Shown: piece by piece, positions 30,281 through 41,204 of the stretch | Layout of the letters: each line of letters begins with the position of its first letter | How positions within the stretch are numbered: the stretch's first letter is position 1 | From: Penelope pileata | Lineage: Eukaryota; Chordata; Aves; Galliformes; Cracidae | DNA length: 64,000 nucleotides | Direction: 5' to 3' | Assembly: GCA_013396635.1 (NCBI GenBank) | Contig: WBMW01004162.1 | Coordinates: forward strand, 238,389 to 302,388 | Program-made: the position numbers and the translations under genes | Notes under the pieces: model-generated | Databases searched by the model: none | What the model was told of the DNA's origin: nothing | The model's input: the letters and a program-made list of their open reading frames with translations, nothing else

Positions 30281-33200
30281 NNNNCGGGCGGGGGGCGCGG
30301 GGCGGCCCGCGGCGGGGCGGCCGCGGTGACGGTGCCGCTCCCCTGTGTGGCAGATGACGGGCCTGGACGTGGAGAAGGACCAGATCCTGGAGATGGCCTG
30401 CCTCATCACCGACTCCGACCTCAACGTCCTGGCCGAGGTGAGCGCAGGGCCGGGCCCGGGGCCTGTGGCTCTCAGGGCCCGGCTGAGGCCGGGGCTGTCC
30501 CAGCGCCTTCAGCCCCAGCCGTTGGCAGCTCCCCGGGTTTGCTGACCGCTGTGCTTTTCCCTCCCGCAGGGCCCCAACCTGATCATCAAGCAGCCCGACG
30601 AGCTGCTGGAGGGCATGTCCGAGTGGTGCAAGGAGCACCACGGCAAGGTACCGTCCTGTGCCACCACCGGAGTGGCATAGATCAGGGCCACTGGGTGCAG
30701 TGCAGGCACCTGAAAGGGGCCGAGAACTGTGCTGAGCCCTTTGCAATGCAAGAGAGGAGGTGAACAGTGGGAGACAGTAAGTAGCACCCTTGGTTGGTGG
30801 CAAGGAGCAGCCAGGCAGCACGTTACCCAACGTTGTCATCCAGCTGACGTTTGTGTGGCTGTGACATCCATCCCATTTGGGCACTGCTCAGACACTGTGG
30901 TTGTGTCTCGGCTAGCAGTGAGTTGGGGTAGCGCTCACAGCTGCTTTCTGACCTGAGAACTAAAAACACCAGCAAAGCCAGCAGGCAGGGAGTGGAGCCA
31001 GGAGAGGGCTGGAAACCTGCAGCCAGGGTGGGTCCCATCCTGAGACCCTCCGACACCTGCCCCCAAATCCCACATTCAACCAATGCTCTACGTGAGCTGA
31101 AAAAGTTGGGTTCAGATCCGGGGGCTGTGTGGGCTCCTGCCAGCTCCTCCCCTTGGACCTGTTCTGTGTTGTGTGAAATAACGCCACGAACAGTTCTGGC
31201 AGGGGAGGGGATGTCCCGGTGTAAAGTCCCAGCTACAAAGTTCACATAGAATAGTCCAGAGCTGGCAAATTGGAAACTTATTACCAAAGATGAAGGTACT
31301 TGTTGGCAGTAAATCAGTCTGTTTAGTTCCACATCGGGTTGCTAGTTTCACCTGTCCCCCTCAGCACTGTAAACCTAGTTAATTTCTTTCACTGAAACTT
31401 AACTTTTGCAAGAACAGATTATTTCTAGTTCTTTCAGTCACCAAGGAAAACTTCCTCCTTGCCCGTAGCAAGAAAGTGAATGGATTTTCCAATCCTTGAT
31501 TACAAATTTAAATTCAAGGCAGTTTTCAATTAAGCGCTGAAGTTTTAAGACACTCACAACCCCTCCTTCCTCCCCCCTTTAGCATCTTACTCTCCCTAGG
31601 AAGGATTAGCAAGGGTTTGGAAAATGAATATTAATTTACTGTGATGGGAGCTTTTCCCCCTCTGCAGTGGAGGACACAAACTCAACTTCAGTTCACAAGT
31701 GAATTGAAGATGGTAGCGTACGTTATCGCTGCTCCTGAGGAGCTACTTATTTTTAATTGACTAAGAAAAGAGAAGCAATTAGAATATAGATGAAAATGCA
31801 GCCACATAATGAATTTTTTAACCACCACTTGGATCTGTCAAGTAGATTTTTGCGGCACAGTCATGGAAATATATAGCATAGCCAGATGGAAATAAATCAC
31901 TGAGAACACTTAAAGCAGATTTGACATTTAACTATTGAAAAAAAGGAGGAGGGAGCTTTTCTGATTTATAGGAATCTTGATAAACACTTAAGCCAGGATC
32001 CTGATTATTTCTGTTTATTTATACGTACCACTCTGTGCTAGGGAGACGAATGCTTCTCGTTGAACAGAAATATAATGCTCTCCTGGATCGTGTACATGCA
32101 GGTGTGTAAGTGAGGCTTGCATAATGGCTCAGTAATTGAGAGTAACACCCTAAAAGTACAGCAACAGGGAGGAAAATCACAGGAATGTCGGTGTCATCAG
32201 GGATGTTCTGTGGCCACCTCTGCTTGTGATAGTTTGTGTCTCGTGTAGCGGTGCCCTGACACAGCAGGCCTGCTGGTGAAGGCATCCAGAGTGCACAAAG
32301 GTAATTGGATTTCCCAGAATATTCTAACACATCGAGTGAATTTGTCCTCTTAATAATTCTGGCCGTGCTGGGGAGCAAGCGGTACTTTACTGGTTGATCT
32401 TCTGCTGTTGAGCACTTCTAGAAATATCTTGGAGGCTGTGTATATCTGATTTATGATGGATGTTTTTTTCTTGCAGTCTGGCCTTACTAAGGCTGTGAAG
32501 GAGAGCAAAATTTCGTTGCAGCAGGCGGAATATGAGTTCCTGTCCTTTGTACGACAACAAACACCCCCTGGTCTCTGTCCTCTTGCAGGTAAAATGTGTT
32601 CTTTCTTAATAACAATAATAATATCATCCCTCCTGCCGTTCCCAGCTGGATGCTGAAAGGCCACTTGATGCACGTGGCAGGGATGCTTTAGTTTTCTGTG
32701 CAGAGATCGAGCGTGCAAATCAAAATCTGCCGGTAGAGAAAGGTTTGGTAATGGCATCATCTATTCTACTGATTCCCCAAAGCAGATATTGCACATCATT
32801 CCTGCAGGAAAGCAAAGTTCTTTTTAGCATTAATGTTTCATTGTACACTTACAGCTGGGAAGGGCAACCAAAGTGCTGACAGCAATCAGCTTCCAATTAT
32901 CTGTTACCTGGAACTAAACTCAGAACGTTCACATACGGTCTCAGGATTATGGCTAAATGAAATTAATACCCATGCCTGTTTTCACTTAGTGGAAAACCTG
33001 ATTCTTGTATAATACTTTGATACTTATCTGTGTGACAGAAATTGTACTAACTGAAGAATTAATATAGGGATTATGTATTTAAACCGTGTGTGATCCTGAA
33101 ATGAGAATCTGACAAACCTTTACAATCATGTTTGCTAGAAAATGAGATATATGAGGTGCTTGTGAATAGCTTTTCACACCCTATGATCTTTCCCAAGCTT

Positions 33201-35379
33201 GCTCAGCCTGTCTCTGGTTTAGATGTTCGTAGTAGCTGTGCGATGCCTTTGAAGAAATGTCTTGTTCTGTGTCTTTGTAGGTAACTCTGTGCACGCAGAT
33301 AAGAAGTTTCTTGACAAATACATGCCTCAGTTCATGAGACACCTTCATTACAGGATCATTGATGTGAGCACTGTCAAAGAACTTTGCAGGTAAATATTCT
33401 CCACGTTGAAGAGTTGTAGGGAAGATAATCTAGAGGCCCCTTAAGTGGCACTAACACACATTTTCAAGCTGAGGTTAAAAGCTGCTGGCAGACAGCTGTG
33501 TGCAGCCATCTCGTTCTGTCCTGTCTTCATCTCTTCTGTTGAGGCTGATGGACAGAATGGGCCATAAAGAACTCAGGCAGTGGTGTACTTTGGGGTTTGC
33601 AGCACTTGGATTCACAGGGTTGTGGCTCCTCCGTGTGCCAGTTTCACTGAGCTGCTTTTGCCAGTTGTAACAAACCCACAGCAGCCACTGGATGCGTTCC
33701 TGAATCCCAAATTCTTTTTTAAATGGGGTTTCTTCCTCTTACAGACGCTGGTATCCAGAAGAATACGAATTTGCACCAAAGAAAGCAGCTTCTCACAGGT
33801 GAGATTCATACTTTTATCTATAACAGAGTATGGTTTGTCGCACAGGAACCATGCTCCTCATGAGCAGAATCTGGAGCTGTGTGTTTCCTTTGATTTCCAG
33901 GCATGTTTGTTCTCGTGAAAGAGACAGCAAAAGTTGTACCATTCTGCACCCTGTCACATAGTTTGTATTCTTCAGTCAGAAGCCTGGGTAGTGTAAGGAA
34001 AGGAATTATAAAAATACAGAGAATCAGAAATGTCCTTATCTGTTCTGATTCAATGTGTTTGCTATTCAAACCACAATGCTTGTTTGGCAATGTAGATACA
34101 TCTATCATTCCTTAGACATCACAGTGAGAAATCACATGAAAAAGCAAACTGAACAGTGCTTTTTTTCTGTCCTTGAATTGGGCAAAGTTGTTCATAGACA
34201 CTCTAAAATTGGAAGAATGCACATGGGGAGATAAGAGTTCTGTTCCTGGCTATTTCCTGAGTTTGTAATGTGTCAGAGCTTGTTCTCCTTTCTGTGAAAA
34301 GGTTTCATTTTGAGTTATGCTCCTGCCAGCATCTGAAGCATCCTTAAAGGTTGAGCTTGCTTTGAGGTTTTTGAGGAAAAGATGCTGTGTAATATTGACA
34401 CATAACTTCTAGAAAGCTACCTTTACTAAGGTTGTAAGTTCTGGATAGAGAAAGTGGTGGATCCACTTGGGATCTGTAGGAGTTACTAAGTCCATCTGCA
34501 GAGCACATGTATCCATTTTGCTCTTTCATCTGCTCAGACTAGATATGTACACCTGTGCATCAAATTTTCTACATTGGACTTTTTGTAGGTTTGCTTCTTA
34601 TAGCTCTGCCTTTCCTAAATGACAGTAAAAGGAAATAACTGCATCTTTACCTCTTTGTTTTGACGTGGCCTTGCTAGGCAGGAGGGTAGGCTCTGGTATA
34701 AAAAGAGAAGGAGTGACAATTGTAGAGATCTTGATGGAAGTCCCAGGTAAGTGTTCTGCACGGTAAAAACGTGCAGTGAGATTAGCACTCCTGCACAGCC
34801 CTTGCCATGAAAGCAGGCAGAGCACGGTAACAAAAGGTGCTGGGTCAAAACAAGTCAACCTGTGCTCGTGTAGAAAGCAGATGACTGGCCAAAGCAGGAG
34901 CCACAAACAGGTCTCTGGGGTCCTTGTCTCTTTGTTGTCTTGGATCGATAGTGAATTGCTTTTAATAGTTGAAGCTGTAGAACCTGCTGGCTTTTGAGAG
35001 CTTGTATGTCCCACAGTGACATAAACTAATAAGCTGTACATTACTCTCTGGCATGTCAGTGCTGGTGGACTTTTATTGCTTTCCACGTACCTAAGAATAG
35101 CGAGGGTTGTTTTTATTTCTGACAGATTTGTGATCCATGCATATCCGAGTTTTATTTCTTACAGCCTGGAATTTTTTCGGAGCGTTAGAATCTGGATGTA
35201 GCTGAAGACGTGCGCAGGCATTTTGAAACTCTCCTTCATTCTCTTTCAGAGCACTTGATGACATCAGGGAAAGCATCAAAGAACTTCAGTTCTACAGAGA
35301 TAGCATCTTCAAGAGGAAAACGGATGAAAAGAAAAGAAAACTAATAGAAAATGGAGAAAGTGATAAAACTGCCAGCTGA
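30276..35379 (+). CDS. REXO2: REXO2, oligoribonuclease / RNA exonuclease 2 (exon 1 mostly in gap)
   Basis: REXO2 is a DEDDh 3'-5' exonuclease that degrades 2-5 nt RNAs, chiefly dinucleotides, in mitochondria and cytosol. Join: 30276-gap, 30354-30437, 30570-30647, 32477-32588, 33281-33389, 33745-33798, 35250-35379; visible introns 2-6 have GT-AG ends and consistent phases. Exons 2-7 encode 188 residues, exactly the human count from MTGLD to the end (human 237 aa). The second acidic motif residue is in VHADKKF (human D147), and the SHRALDD motif gives the general-base His and last Asp (human H194, D199). The first motif, WVDLE (human D47, E49), and the mitochondrial leader are in exon 1. Of exon 1 only ATGCT survives before the NNNN. 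ATG plus CT fits the human Met-Leu start. A model starting at the exon 2 ATG (30354) would be catalytically incomplete. Confidence 0.96.
30281..30284. other. Assembly gap, 4 N
   Basis: Four Ns in the CpG island. The sequence to the right (CGGGCGGGGGGCGCGG...) runs without coding sense to the exon 2 acceptor, so it is intron 1. The gap therefore hides most of exon 1. Confidence 0.95.
30354..30437 (+). CDS. REXO2: REXO2 exon 2
   Basis: 84 bases: MTGLDVEKDQILEMACLI to NVLAE; acceptor TGTGTGGCAG, donor GTGAGC. It follows directly after the catalytic DLE of exon 1. Confidence 0.95.
30570..30647 (+). CDS. REXO2: REXO2 exon 3
   Basis: 78 bases, GPNLIIKQPDELLEGMSEW to EHHGK; acceptor CCTCCCGCAG, donor GTACCG. 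Intron 2 before it is only 132 bases. Confidence 0.95.
30648..32476 (+). other. REXO2: REXO2 intron 3
   Basis: The largest intron but one. An AT-rich unique stretch at about 31370-32020 (GGATTTTCCAATCC, GAATATTAATTTACTG, TTAATTGACTAAG) lacks exons and transposon signatures and might be regulatory. I saw no snoRNA box pairs. Confidence 0.5.
32477..32588 (+). CDS. REXO2: REXO2 exon 4
   Basis: 112 bases, SGLTKAVKESKISLQQ to PPGLCPLA; acceptor TTTTCTTGCAG, donor GTAAAA, ending phase 1. Confidence 0.95.
33281..33389 (+). CDS. REXO2: REXO2 exon 5
   Basis: 109 bases, GNSVHADKKFLDKYMPQFM to STVKELC; contains the second catalytic Asp (VHAD). Acceptor TCTTTGTAG, donor GTAAAT. Confidence 0.95.
33745..33798 (+). 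CDS. REXO2: REXO2 exon 6
   Basis: 54 bases, RRWYPEEYEFAPKKAASH; it carries the catalytic His at its end. Acceptor CTCTTACAG, donor GTGAGA. Confidence 0.95.
33799..35249 (+). other. REXO2: REXO2 intron 6
   Basis: A 1.45-kb intron with moderately AT-rich sequence and no recognisable exon, transposon or RNA gene. Open frames here are short and chance-like. Confidence 0.5.
35250..35379 (+). CDS. REXO2: REXO2 exon 7 (terminal)
   Basis: 130 bases, RALDDIRESIKELQFYRD then a lysine-rich C-terminus ending TAS and TGA at 35377-35379. The final catalytic Asp lies in ALDD. Acceptor TCTCTTTCAG. Confidence 0.95.
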
Positions 35380-35690
35380 TTTCTCATCCTACCAAGCCAT
35401 CCCGTAGCACACACCAGACGTATCTCCCGGTTCTTTTCTGTTTGCCAGTCTTTTGAGAAGCTGCACCCTTATGTTCCCTTGTTTCTTAACAGTTGGTAAA
35501 ATGCAGGTGGAAGTCAAAGTTAGTGCTTCTTTTTTGTTTGAGCAAGAAGTCTACACACTCGAGTCCCAGCAGCTTCTTTGTTTATCCAGGATAGGTAAAC
35601 CCCGCCGTTTGATACTCCTCCTCCTCTGGTTTTAGGTGCAGTCTTTCACTACGCAATAAAAACAGTTATGTTGAAAGATGATGTTTTCAT
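35380..35690 (+). terminator. REXO2: REXO2 3' UTR with poly(A) signal
   Basis: A canonical AATAAA lies at 35655-35660, about 275 bases after the stop, followed within 25 bases by a GTTATGTTGAAAGATGATG segment. This is the likely main cleavage region. A second AATAAATATTTAAATG lies near 36272, where a longer form could end. Confidence 0.65.
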
Positions 35691-37315
35691 ACAGTCTTTC
35701 CTTTATGGCAGACATAAGTTCTTGAAATACTGTTTTATAACAGAGCTGCGATACGCTTCTCGATGCGTAACAGCTACATGCAAATCGTGTGGCAGGGTGG
35801 GTACATGCATGCAGCAGGGACATCAGTAATATCCAGCAAAGCAAAGACAGAACTGTCAAGGGTGGAAAAAATAAGTATCACTGATTATTGGACAAAACCA
35901 CAGAAGTAATTGAATCTTTCTGCGTCTGCACGTCCCCGATGTTTGCTGCATTGGTAATTACTTCAGCGTAGCAGCTTCTAAGGAGAAGGTGCTGCAGAGC
36001 TTTACCAGCACTGAGCTCTGTGCTAATGAAAATACCAGTGGGGAAGGGTCTGCAGTGCCGGCCCAGAGCTGTGGTGATGGCTGAGCCTGTCCCCTGCTTG
36101 CTTGTCGATTCATGAGGCACGCTCCTGTTCTTTGATTGCTTCGTTGCAGGCTGTGATTACGAGCTGTCTTTGCTCGGAATTAAATCCAGTTCCGCAGCAA
36201 GGAAAAATCTTAAAGGATTCTTCAAGATGAGAGATCAAAGCGTTCAAGTGTTAATGGCAAAAGAAACAAAGAATAAATATTTAAATGTTTAAAATTAGCG
36301 TGGTTTTGCCGTGTACAAAAGCAGCAATTAAACCGTGTAGCTTCTGCTTCCGTGCCGGGTGCTTGTCTCAAGAATCAGTGCAGGTCTCTCTCAGCTCGTG
36401 GCTTCTTCTGCTTCCAAAATTTGCTTTGAGTTTTCGAATCTGCGTTACAATGTGTTGTAGTACACAGCACAGAACCTTTCTGTAGTGCAGTGGGCATCAT
36501 CTCTCTGCACAAGGGTCTCCAATGCCCGCTGCAGCTCCCGAACCAGGCACCTGGCAGGAAGGAGCTGCTTTGATCACTGCTGATTCTTTGCTGCCCGGTG
36601 AGCACTGGGGTTCCTCACCCTCCCAGGACATCCTCACACACTGTGGCTGCACCTCCCCACGCCCTTATGCTCCTTTCTCCTCTCCTGACAAATTTTCCTT
36701 GTTTTTCTCCTTCTCAATTCCATTTATGGTATCTGATATTTCCATTACTCCCTTGGCAGCGTGAATGAATAAGTTAAAAGCCTGCTAAACAGCACGCAGG
36801 CTTTGCTTGAAGTGCACGAGGAGTCACATTGATTTAATGGGAGTGTTCTGTGCTCACTGAGCCGTTTGGGGCATTCGTCTTTTAGGATGGAGCCGTGGGT
36901 TCAGGCTCTGATTGATGGGGAGGAACACCCACGGCACCGCGCGCTGTCGTAGCAGCGTGTGCTGGATCACTCCGGCACGAGCAATTTGTTTTCAAAATAA
37001 ATGCATCTCCCAACTTCTACTTGGCCAAATGATGATGGTGATAACAGCAAAGTCACCTGCTCTACATTAATTCAGCAGAAATGGAAGGAGTAGGCTATGA
37101 AGCAGACACCCTCCTACGGCACAGCTCGTAATGCAGCCCACCCCCTGCTGCCAGGAGGAATTTTATGGATTTTGATCTATTGGCTAAACACAGTCCTGGG
37201 AAGAGTGAAAAACACGCAGCCCTGCTTTCTGTTTTGATAAAGGAATTTGAGAATAGGTTTCAAGATTGCTGAAAAAATCATCAATTTTTTGGTATATTCA
37301 CGACTCTAGTGAGCG
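35691..37315. other. Intergenic stretch downstream of REXO2
   Basis: No gene recognised. There is a possible distal poly(A) signal near 36272 and ordinary sequence elsewhere. No NXPE-family exon, the next gene family in mammals by memory, was recognised. Confidence 0.45.
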
Positions 37316-37397
37316 GTGTCCTTGCCCATGGCAGGGGGTTGGAACAAGATGATCTCTAAGGTCCCTTCCAACCTGAACCGTTCTGTGGTTCTATGAG
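37316..37397 (+). mobile_element. CR1 LINE 3' terminal fragment
   Basis: GGCAGGGGGTTGGAACAAG, ATGATCTCTAAGGTCCC, TTCCAACCTGAACCG and TTCTGTGGTTCTATGAG match the CR1 3' end and its short terminal repeats. Only about 80 bases remain. Confidence 0.85.
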
Positions 37398-38260
37398 TCC
37401 ATGACTCCTTTTTCAGCCGACATAAATATTTTACCTGCACGTTTTCAAATGGAATGCACCAAGTTGCTATCAGACATTCAACTCAAAGAAAAAATTTGGT
37501 CATGTCTCTCTACTGAACTTCTATAAAAAAAGTTTTGTTAGTTCTATTCATTAACGATATTATATATTTTATACGCAGCCCAAGGCAATCCCTCTTCGCT
37601 CAGTGCAGCCCAGGCAAGGCAAAGGGTTGCACACCCGTGGCCTGGAGCCATCCCTTGGGCCTGGCCAGAAGGAAGAGCAGGGAGCACGTTTCAGCTCAAT
37701 GCACTGTGGGAGGCTCTCAGCCCCTCGCTGGTTCTGGAGCTGTTTCCAGAGCTGCCCATCTCCCTGCTGCGTGCCCTCGTGCTGCAGCGTGCCCCCAAAG
37801 GCTGCTGCCCAGAGCGGCACGACAGTTATCGTGGTTACATCCCCACACAGAATAAAACCTGTTGCTTTTCTGCTCACGCTGTGCGAGCAGCGTATGTTTT
37901 ACATCCCGGCCTTTCGTAAGAGCATGTCTCGAGTCATCTGAATATACAGATGTCCTTTCATCCACCGACCTCCGTGTGACACCACAAATCTCTTATCTCC
38001 TACGCATAGGGCAGCAGCATCGCATTGCTGCAGACGCGCTCCTCGTCTCAACCAAACACCACCGACTGCTGATGGCACGCCGATACCCACTCACAGCTCA
38101 TTAATATTAATGAGGCTTTGTTGGCTGCACACAGGGTGGGCACTCTGGTGGTGTCCACAGCAGCTCCAGGAAGACCAGCAGAGCTGCACACCCCTACCCT
38201 GCACTGTGCATGCATGCCTGCCAGCCTGGGAGGTTGTGAGCAGAGTGAGAGCTTCCCCCC
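37398..38260. other. Intergenic; AT-rich 37430-37600
   Basis: No gene. The AT-rich part around 37500-37580 contains ATTAACGATATTATATATTTTATACGC. The rest is GC-moderate and unremarkable. Confidence 0.4.
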
Positions 38261-38264
38261 ATGC

Positions 38265-38690
38265 TACTGCAGGGCTGCACCCTGCTCCCCCATACATCAC
38301 AGGGCATCCTGCTCCCCAAACACCATCACAAAGCTGCATCTTGCTCCCCAAAGCCATCACAAAGGTGCATCCCTGCTCCCCAAACACCATCACAAAGGTG
38401 CATCTGTTCTCCCCAAATCCATCACAAAGCTGCATCCCTGCTCCCCAAATCCATCACAAAGCTGTATCCTTGCTTCCCAAACACCATCACAAAGCAGCAT
38501 CCCTGCTCCCCAAACACCATCACAGGGCTGCACCCTTGCTCCCCAAACACCATCACAAAGCTGCATTTTTGTTCCCCCTGCCCCATACATCAAGGCTGCA
38601 CCCCTGCTCCCCCCATACATCACAGGACTGCATCCCTGCTCCCCAAATATCATCACAAAGCTGCATCCCTACCCCTGCACCCCCCAGCAC
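38265..38690. repeat. Minisatellite, about 13 units of 30-33 bp
   Basis: The core words ATCACAAAGCTGCATCC, CTGCTCCCCAAA and CACC repeat in order with substitutions and small length changes. Units in the middle (38320-38570) are the most alike; edge units carry a CCCCATACATCACAGG variant. The lack of stop codons makes several long open frames, but these are repeat artefacts. It is likely polymorphic in copy number. Confidence 0.92.
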
Positions 38691-38809
38691 CATGATGGGC
38701 AGGGGGCAGCCCTGGAGGTGCCAGCAGTGCCCCTTCTCCTGCTCCAGGCTGGGATGTGGAGCAGAGCCAGGTACAGATGATCAGAGGTGTGCTGAGTGCT
38801 CACACACCT

Positions 38810-38904
38810 GCTTTTTCTTCTTCTTCTTTTTTTTTTTTTTTTTTTTACCTCCATCGACTTGTTTGCTCAACTTAAGAAGAAAAAAAGAAAAGAAGAAAAA
38901 AAGC
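38810..38904. repeat. Pyrimidine/purine inverted repeat (hairpin)
   Basis: A pyrimidine arm (GCTTTTTCTTCTTCTTC then T20, about 38810-38846) faces a purine arm (AAGAAGAAAAAAAG ... AAAAAAAGC, about 38874-38904) across a 27-base spacer. The arms can pair over most of their length, and the T20 run is a likely slippage site. Confidence 0.75.
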
Positions 38905-39715
38905 TATTTCTGCTGGTTTTCCTGCAGGGACTCTAATCCTGCTCCTGGTGGCAACAAACCACACCAAATGCTGATTCTCAGCAAAGAAAAAAGTCTCTCT
39001 TCACATCCAATTCCTCCGCAGCTTTGAGGCGCTGCTGCAGCCGCCGGCTTCAACAGAGAGAAATTTAACCTGAAGCTACAATTCAGAAATAAAGCACCTT
39101 CAATAAACAGCACGAAAATCCCCCCCAAAGCAGCAATCCACAGCGCTGCTGTGCCCAGAGAGGCATTTTGTGCCCAGAGCAAAGAGCTCAGGGATGAGAT
39201 GTGGCGAGAGCACCGTGTGTCCCAGCCCCACTGCATGCACCGTGCAGTGCAGCCAGGTCCAGGGCAGGGCCCCCAGGCAGCTGCCCCCCGTCTCCCTCGC
39301 TGCCCCCCGGCAAAAAGCAGGAGAGCAAAGGAGAATCTGCAGCGCTGCCCTCATCAAACAGAGCTGACTTAAAAGCATGCGATCCGCCGCTAAAGCCTTT
39401 GATTCAGCAAGAGATGTAGCCTGAAGTGGGAATGGATAAGTAGCAGCTTTAGAGCCAGAGCTGCCATTTTCCCTTGTAAAGCCTCAGGCTGGGATTAGAG
39501 CACAGTCCCCGCGTGTCCGCGCGCCTCGGAGGTGAGCACAGGGCTGGTGGAAAACCCAAACTCATGGGTCGGGGCTGTGCCCTCCTTCCTGGCCCCATCC
39601 GACTCCCACTGGAGCCAACAACAAAACCCATACGTCCTCCGGTGGCGTCAAGATTTGTTTCAGAGCACTTTGACATTTCTATGGTCACCTGGTAAAGCGG
39701 AGCGCGAGCGGTGCG
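38905..39715. other. Intergenic stretch without recognised features
   Basis: No gene or transposon recognised. Confidence 0.4.
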
Positions 39716-39840
39716 GGGGCTAATTATAATGGAAGTGAATATTTATGGCTTTGGGGCCAAGAGGGGCCACTCCGATAGTCTGATCTGATTTACTGCCGAA
39801 CACATGTCAGGATGCTGCACCCTCTCGCTCCTCGGTGGAG
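39716..39840. promoter_or_regulatory. Candidate regulatory block
   Basis: GGGGCTAATTATAATGGAAG, GAATATTTATGGC and GTCTGATCTGATTTACTG in unique sequence, abutting an old CR1-like piece. The evidence is weak and based on composition only. Confidence 0.2.
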
Positions 39841-39879
39841 GGAGTTACTCATCCTATCCATAATTTAACACTACAGAGT

Positions 39880-40040
39880 CCAATCATGCACTTGAATTAA
39901 AGCTTATCTTCTAGGAACCCATCCAATCTCCACTTGAAGACAGCAAACGATGGCAAATTTATCATTTCCTTTGTTGAAGTGCTCCGGTGTTTAATTACTC
40001 TCATTGTTTTGAAGGTGTGGGTTATTTCCAAACCGCTCTT
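39880..40040 (-). mobile_element. Ancient CR1/L3-type LINE fragment
   Basis: Words such as CCAATCTCCACTTGAAGAC, GTGCTCCGGTGTTTAATTAC, TCTCATTGTTTTGAAG and GGTTATTTCCAAAC resemble the complement of older CR1/L3-like 3' regions that recur in reptile and bird genomes. It is heavily diverged. Identification is by memory of the consensus and should be treated as tentative. Confidence 0.45.
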
Positions 40041-40594
40041 CCCTGGCTCAGTTTTCCTGCTGGCTCCCCATCTCCCACCTGAGCTCCCCTCCCTCCATCC
40101 AGGTACGTTCTCTGCAATGCTGGGGATGCTGTGCAGCCATCCCTGTTTTTACAGAATCTGTGCGTCTATTTTTCCCTAAAAAGTGGCAATATTGTTAAAT
40201 GAACACCAGCAAAATGAACTTTTATTTCTATCGCCGGAATCAATTAAGCACTGAGTTCTCACTGCAGAGGTTTTGCCGTGAGATAATTGACCCCGATGCG
40301 TTACTTATTCTGCACAGAAAATGAAGGGACACGCGTCTTCAAGCTCACTTTTCATATGGAAACTTCACTCACTTTTGTCCCCCTCCATCACAGCACACCA
40401 TTCAAACATTTAAGCCATTTTTGACACTTTTTAAGTACTAAAACTGACACCCAACAAAGCAGGAGATTGGAATTCCTTAACACGCTCCATGGGCTGTGAT
40501 TATTCCCTGGGAATTCCCAGTTTCTCTCTCTTCTTCCTGCCCTTCTCTTGCACTGAAGCACATTTGCTGCTTGGGGACATGGAAACGTTGGGCT

Positions 40595-40712
40595 CAGAAT
40601 CACAGAATCGCTAAAGTTGGAAAAGTCTTCCAAGATCATCAAGCCCAACCACCAACTCGTCACTGCTATGCCTGCCAAATCATCACCGTGTCCACTAAAC
40701 CCGCGCCCTTTG
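40595..40712 (-). mobile_element. CR1 LINE 3' fragment
   Basis: AGAATCACAGAATCGCTAAAG, TTGGAAAAGTCTTCCAAG and ATCATCAAGCCCAACC are the complement of the CR1 terminus, followed by GTGTCCACTAAACC. It is truncated. Confidence 0.88.
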
Positions 40713-41145
40713 CATGCAGCCCAATCTGGAGATGCTCAGCCTGGAGATGTGGGCACAGCCTGCATGTAGACCCAGCCAAAGCAGAGCCACCAGTCCATAA
40801 AAGAGAGGGTAGAAAGAGCACGGGGGTATGTGCATCCCCGTTTCATTTTTATTATCAGTATTAATAATAATGTCCATCCCAGGCTCTTCACTTGCTCCCG
40901 CTATTTGAACACCTGCTCTTGTGACCATTGGAGTGATTGTTATTTGAGAGAGGCAGTTCAAATGGTTAATGATGCAAATAAACGAGTCTTTCAAATGTCT
41001 CTCTCCTTTGTCACCAATTCCCGAGCAACTCCTAGGCAATGTAACTCTGCTTTTTACATGCAAGAGGAGCATCCATCCATCCTCAGAGCACCCTCATTGC
41101 CATCACTGCAGGGCAGGGACCGTGCTCCTGCTGCTCCCATCCCAG
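40713..41145. other. Intergenic; AT-rich part 40845-40990
   Basis: No gene. ATCAGTATTAATAATAATG and GGTTAATGATGCAAATAAACG, the latter with an octamer-like ATGCAAAT at about 40971-40978, lie in unique sequence. Confidence 0.35.
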
Positions 41146-41149
41146 GGTT

Positions 41150-41204
41150 GCAGGTGGGATGCAGGTGGGATGCAGGTGGGATGCAGGTGGGATGCAGGTG
41201 GGAT
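41150..41204. repeat. 11-bp tandem repeat, 5 copies
   Basis: GCAGGTGGGAT repeated five times without a mismatch (41150-41204). Perfect identity suggests recent expansion. Each unit contains CAGGTG, an E-box of the ZEB/SNAI type, so the array is also a homotypic cluster. Confidence 0.95.

Larger units (their letters stand above)
29961..30353 (+). promoter_or_regulatory. REXO2: REXO2 CpG-island promoter and 5' region
   Basis: Extremely CpG-rich sequence with GC boxes, ending in the REXO2 exon 2 acceptor. It includes a two-copy 41-bp repeat (30006-30087) and two inverted ZNF143-type sites (30164-30182 and 30226-30245) just upstream of the ATG at 30276. It has no obvious TATA box. A housekeeping-type promoter is expected for a mitochondrial/cytosolic RNA-decay enzyme. 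Confidence 0.7.

Noticed and set aside
38110..39027. 305-, 220- and 144-codon open frames with HHKAASLLPK-like repeats
   Set aside because: All arise from the stop-free minisatellite unit read in different frames. There is no splice or domain support.
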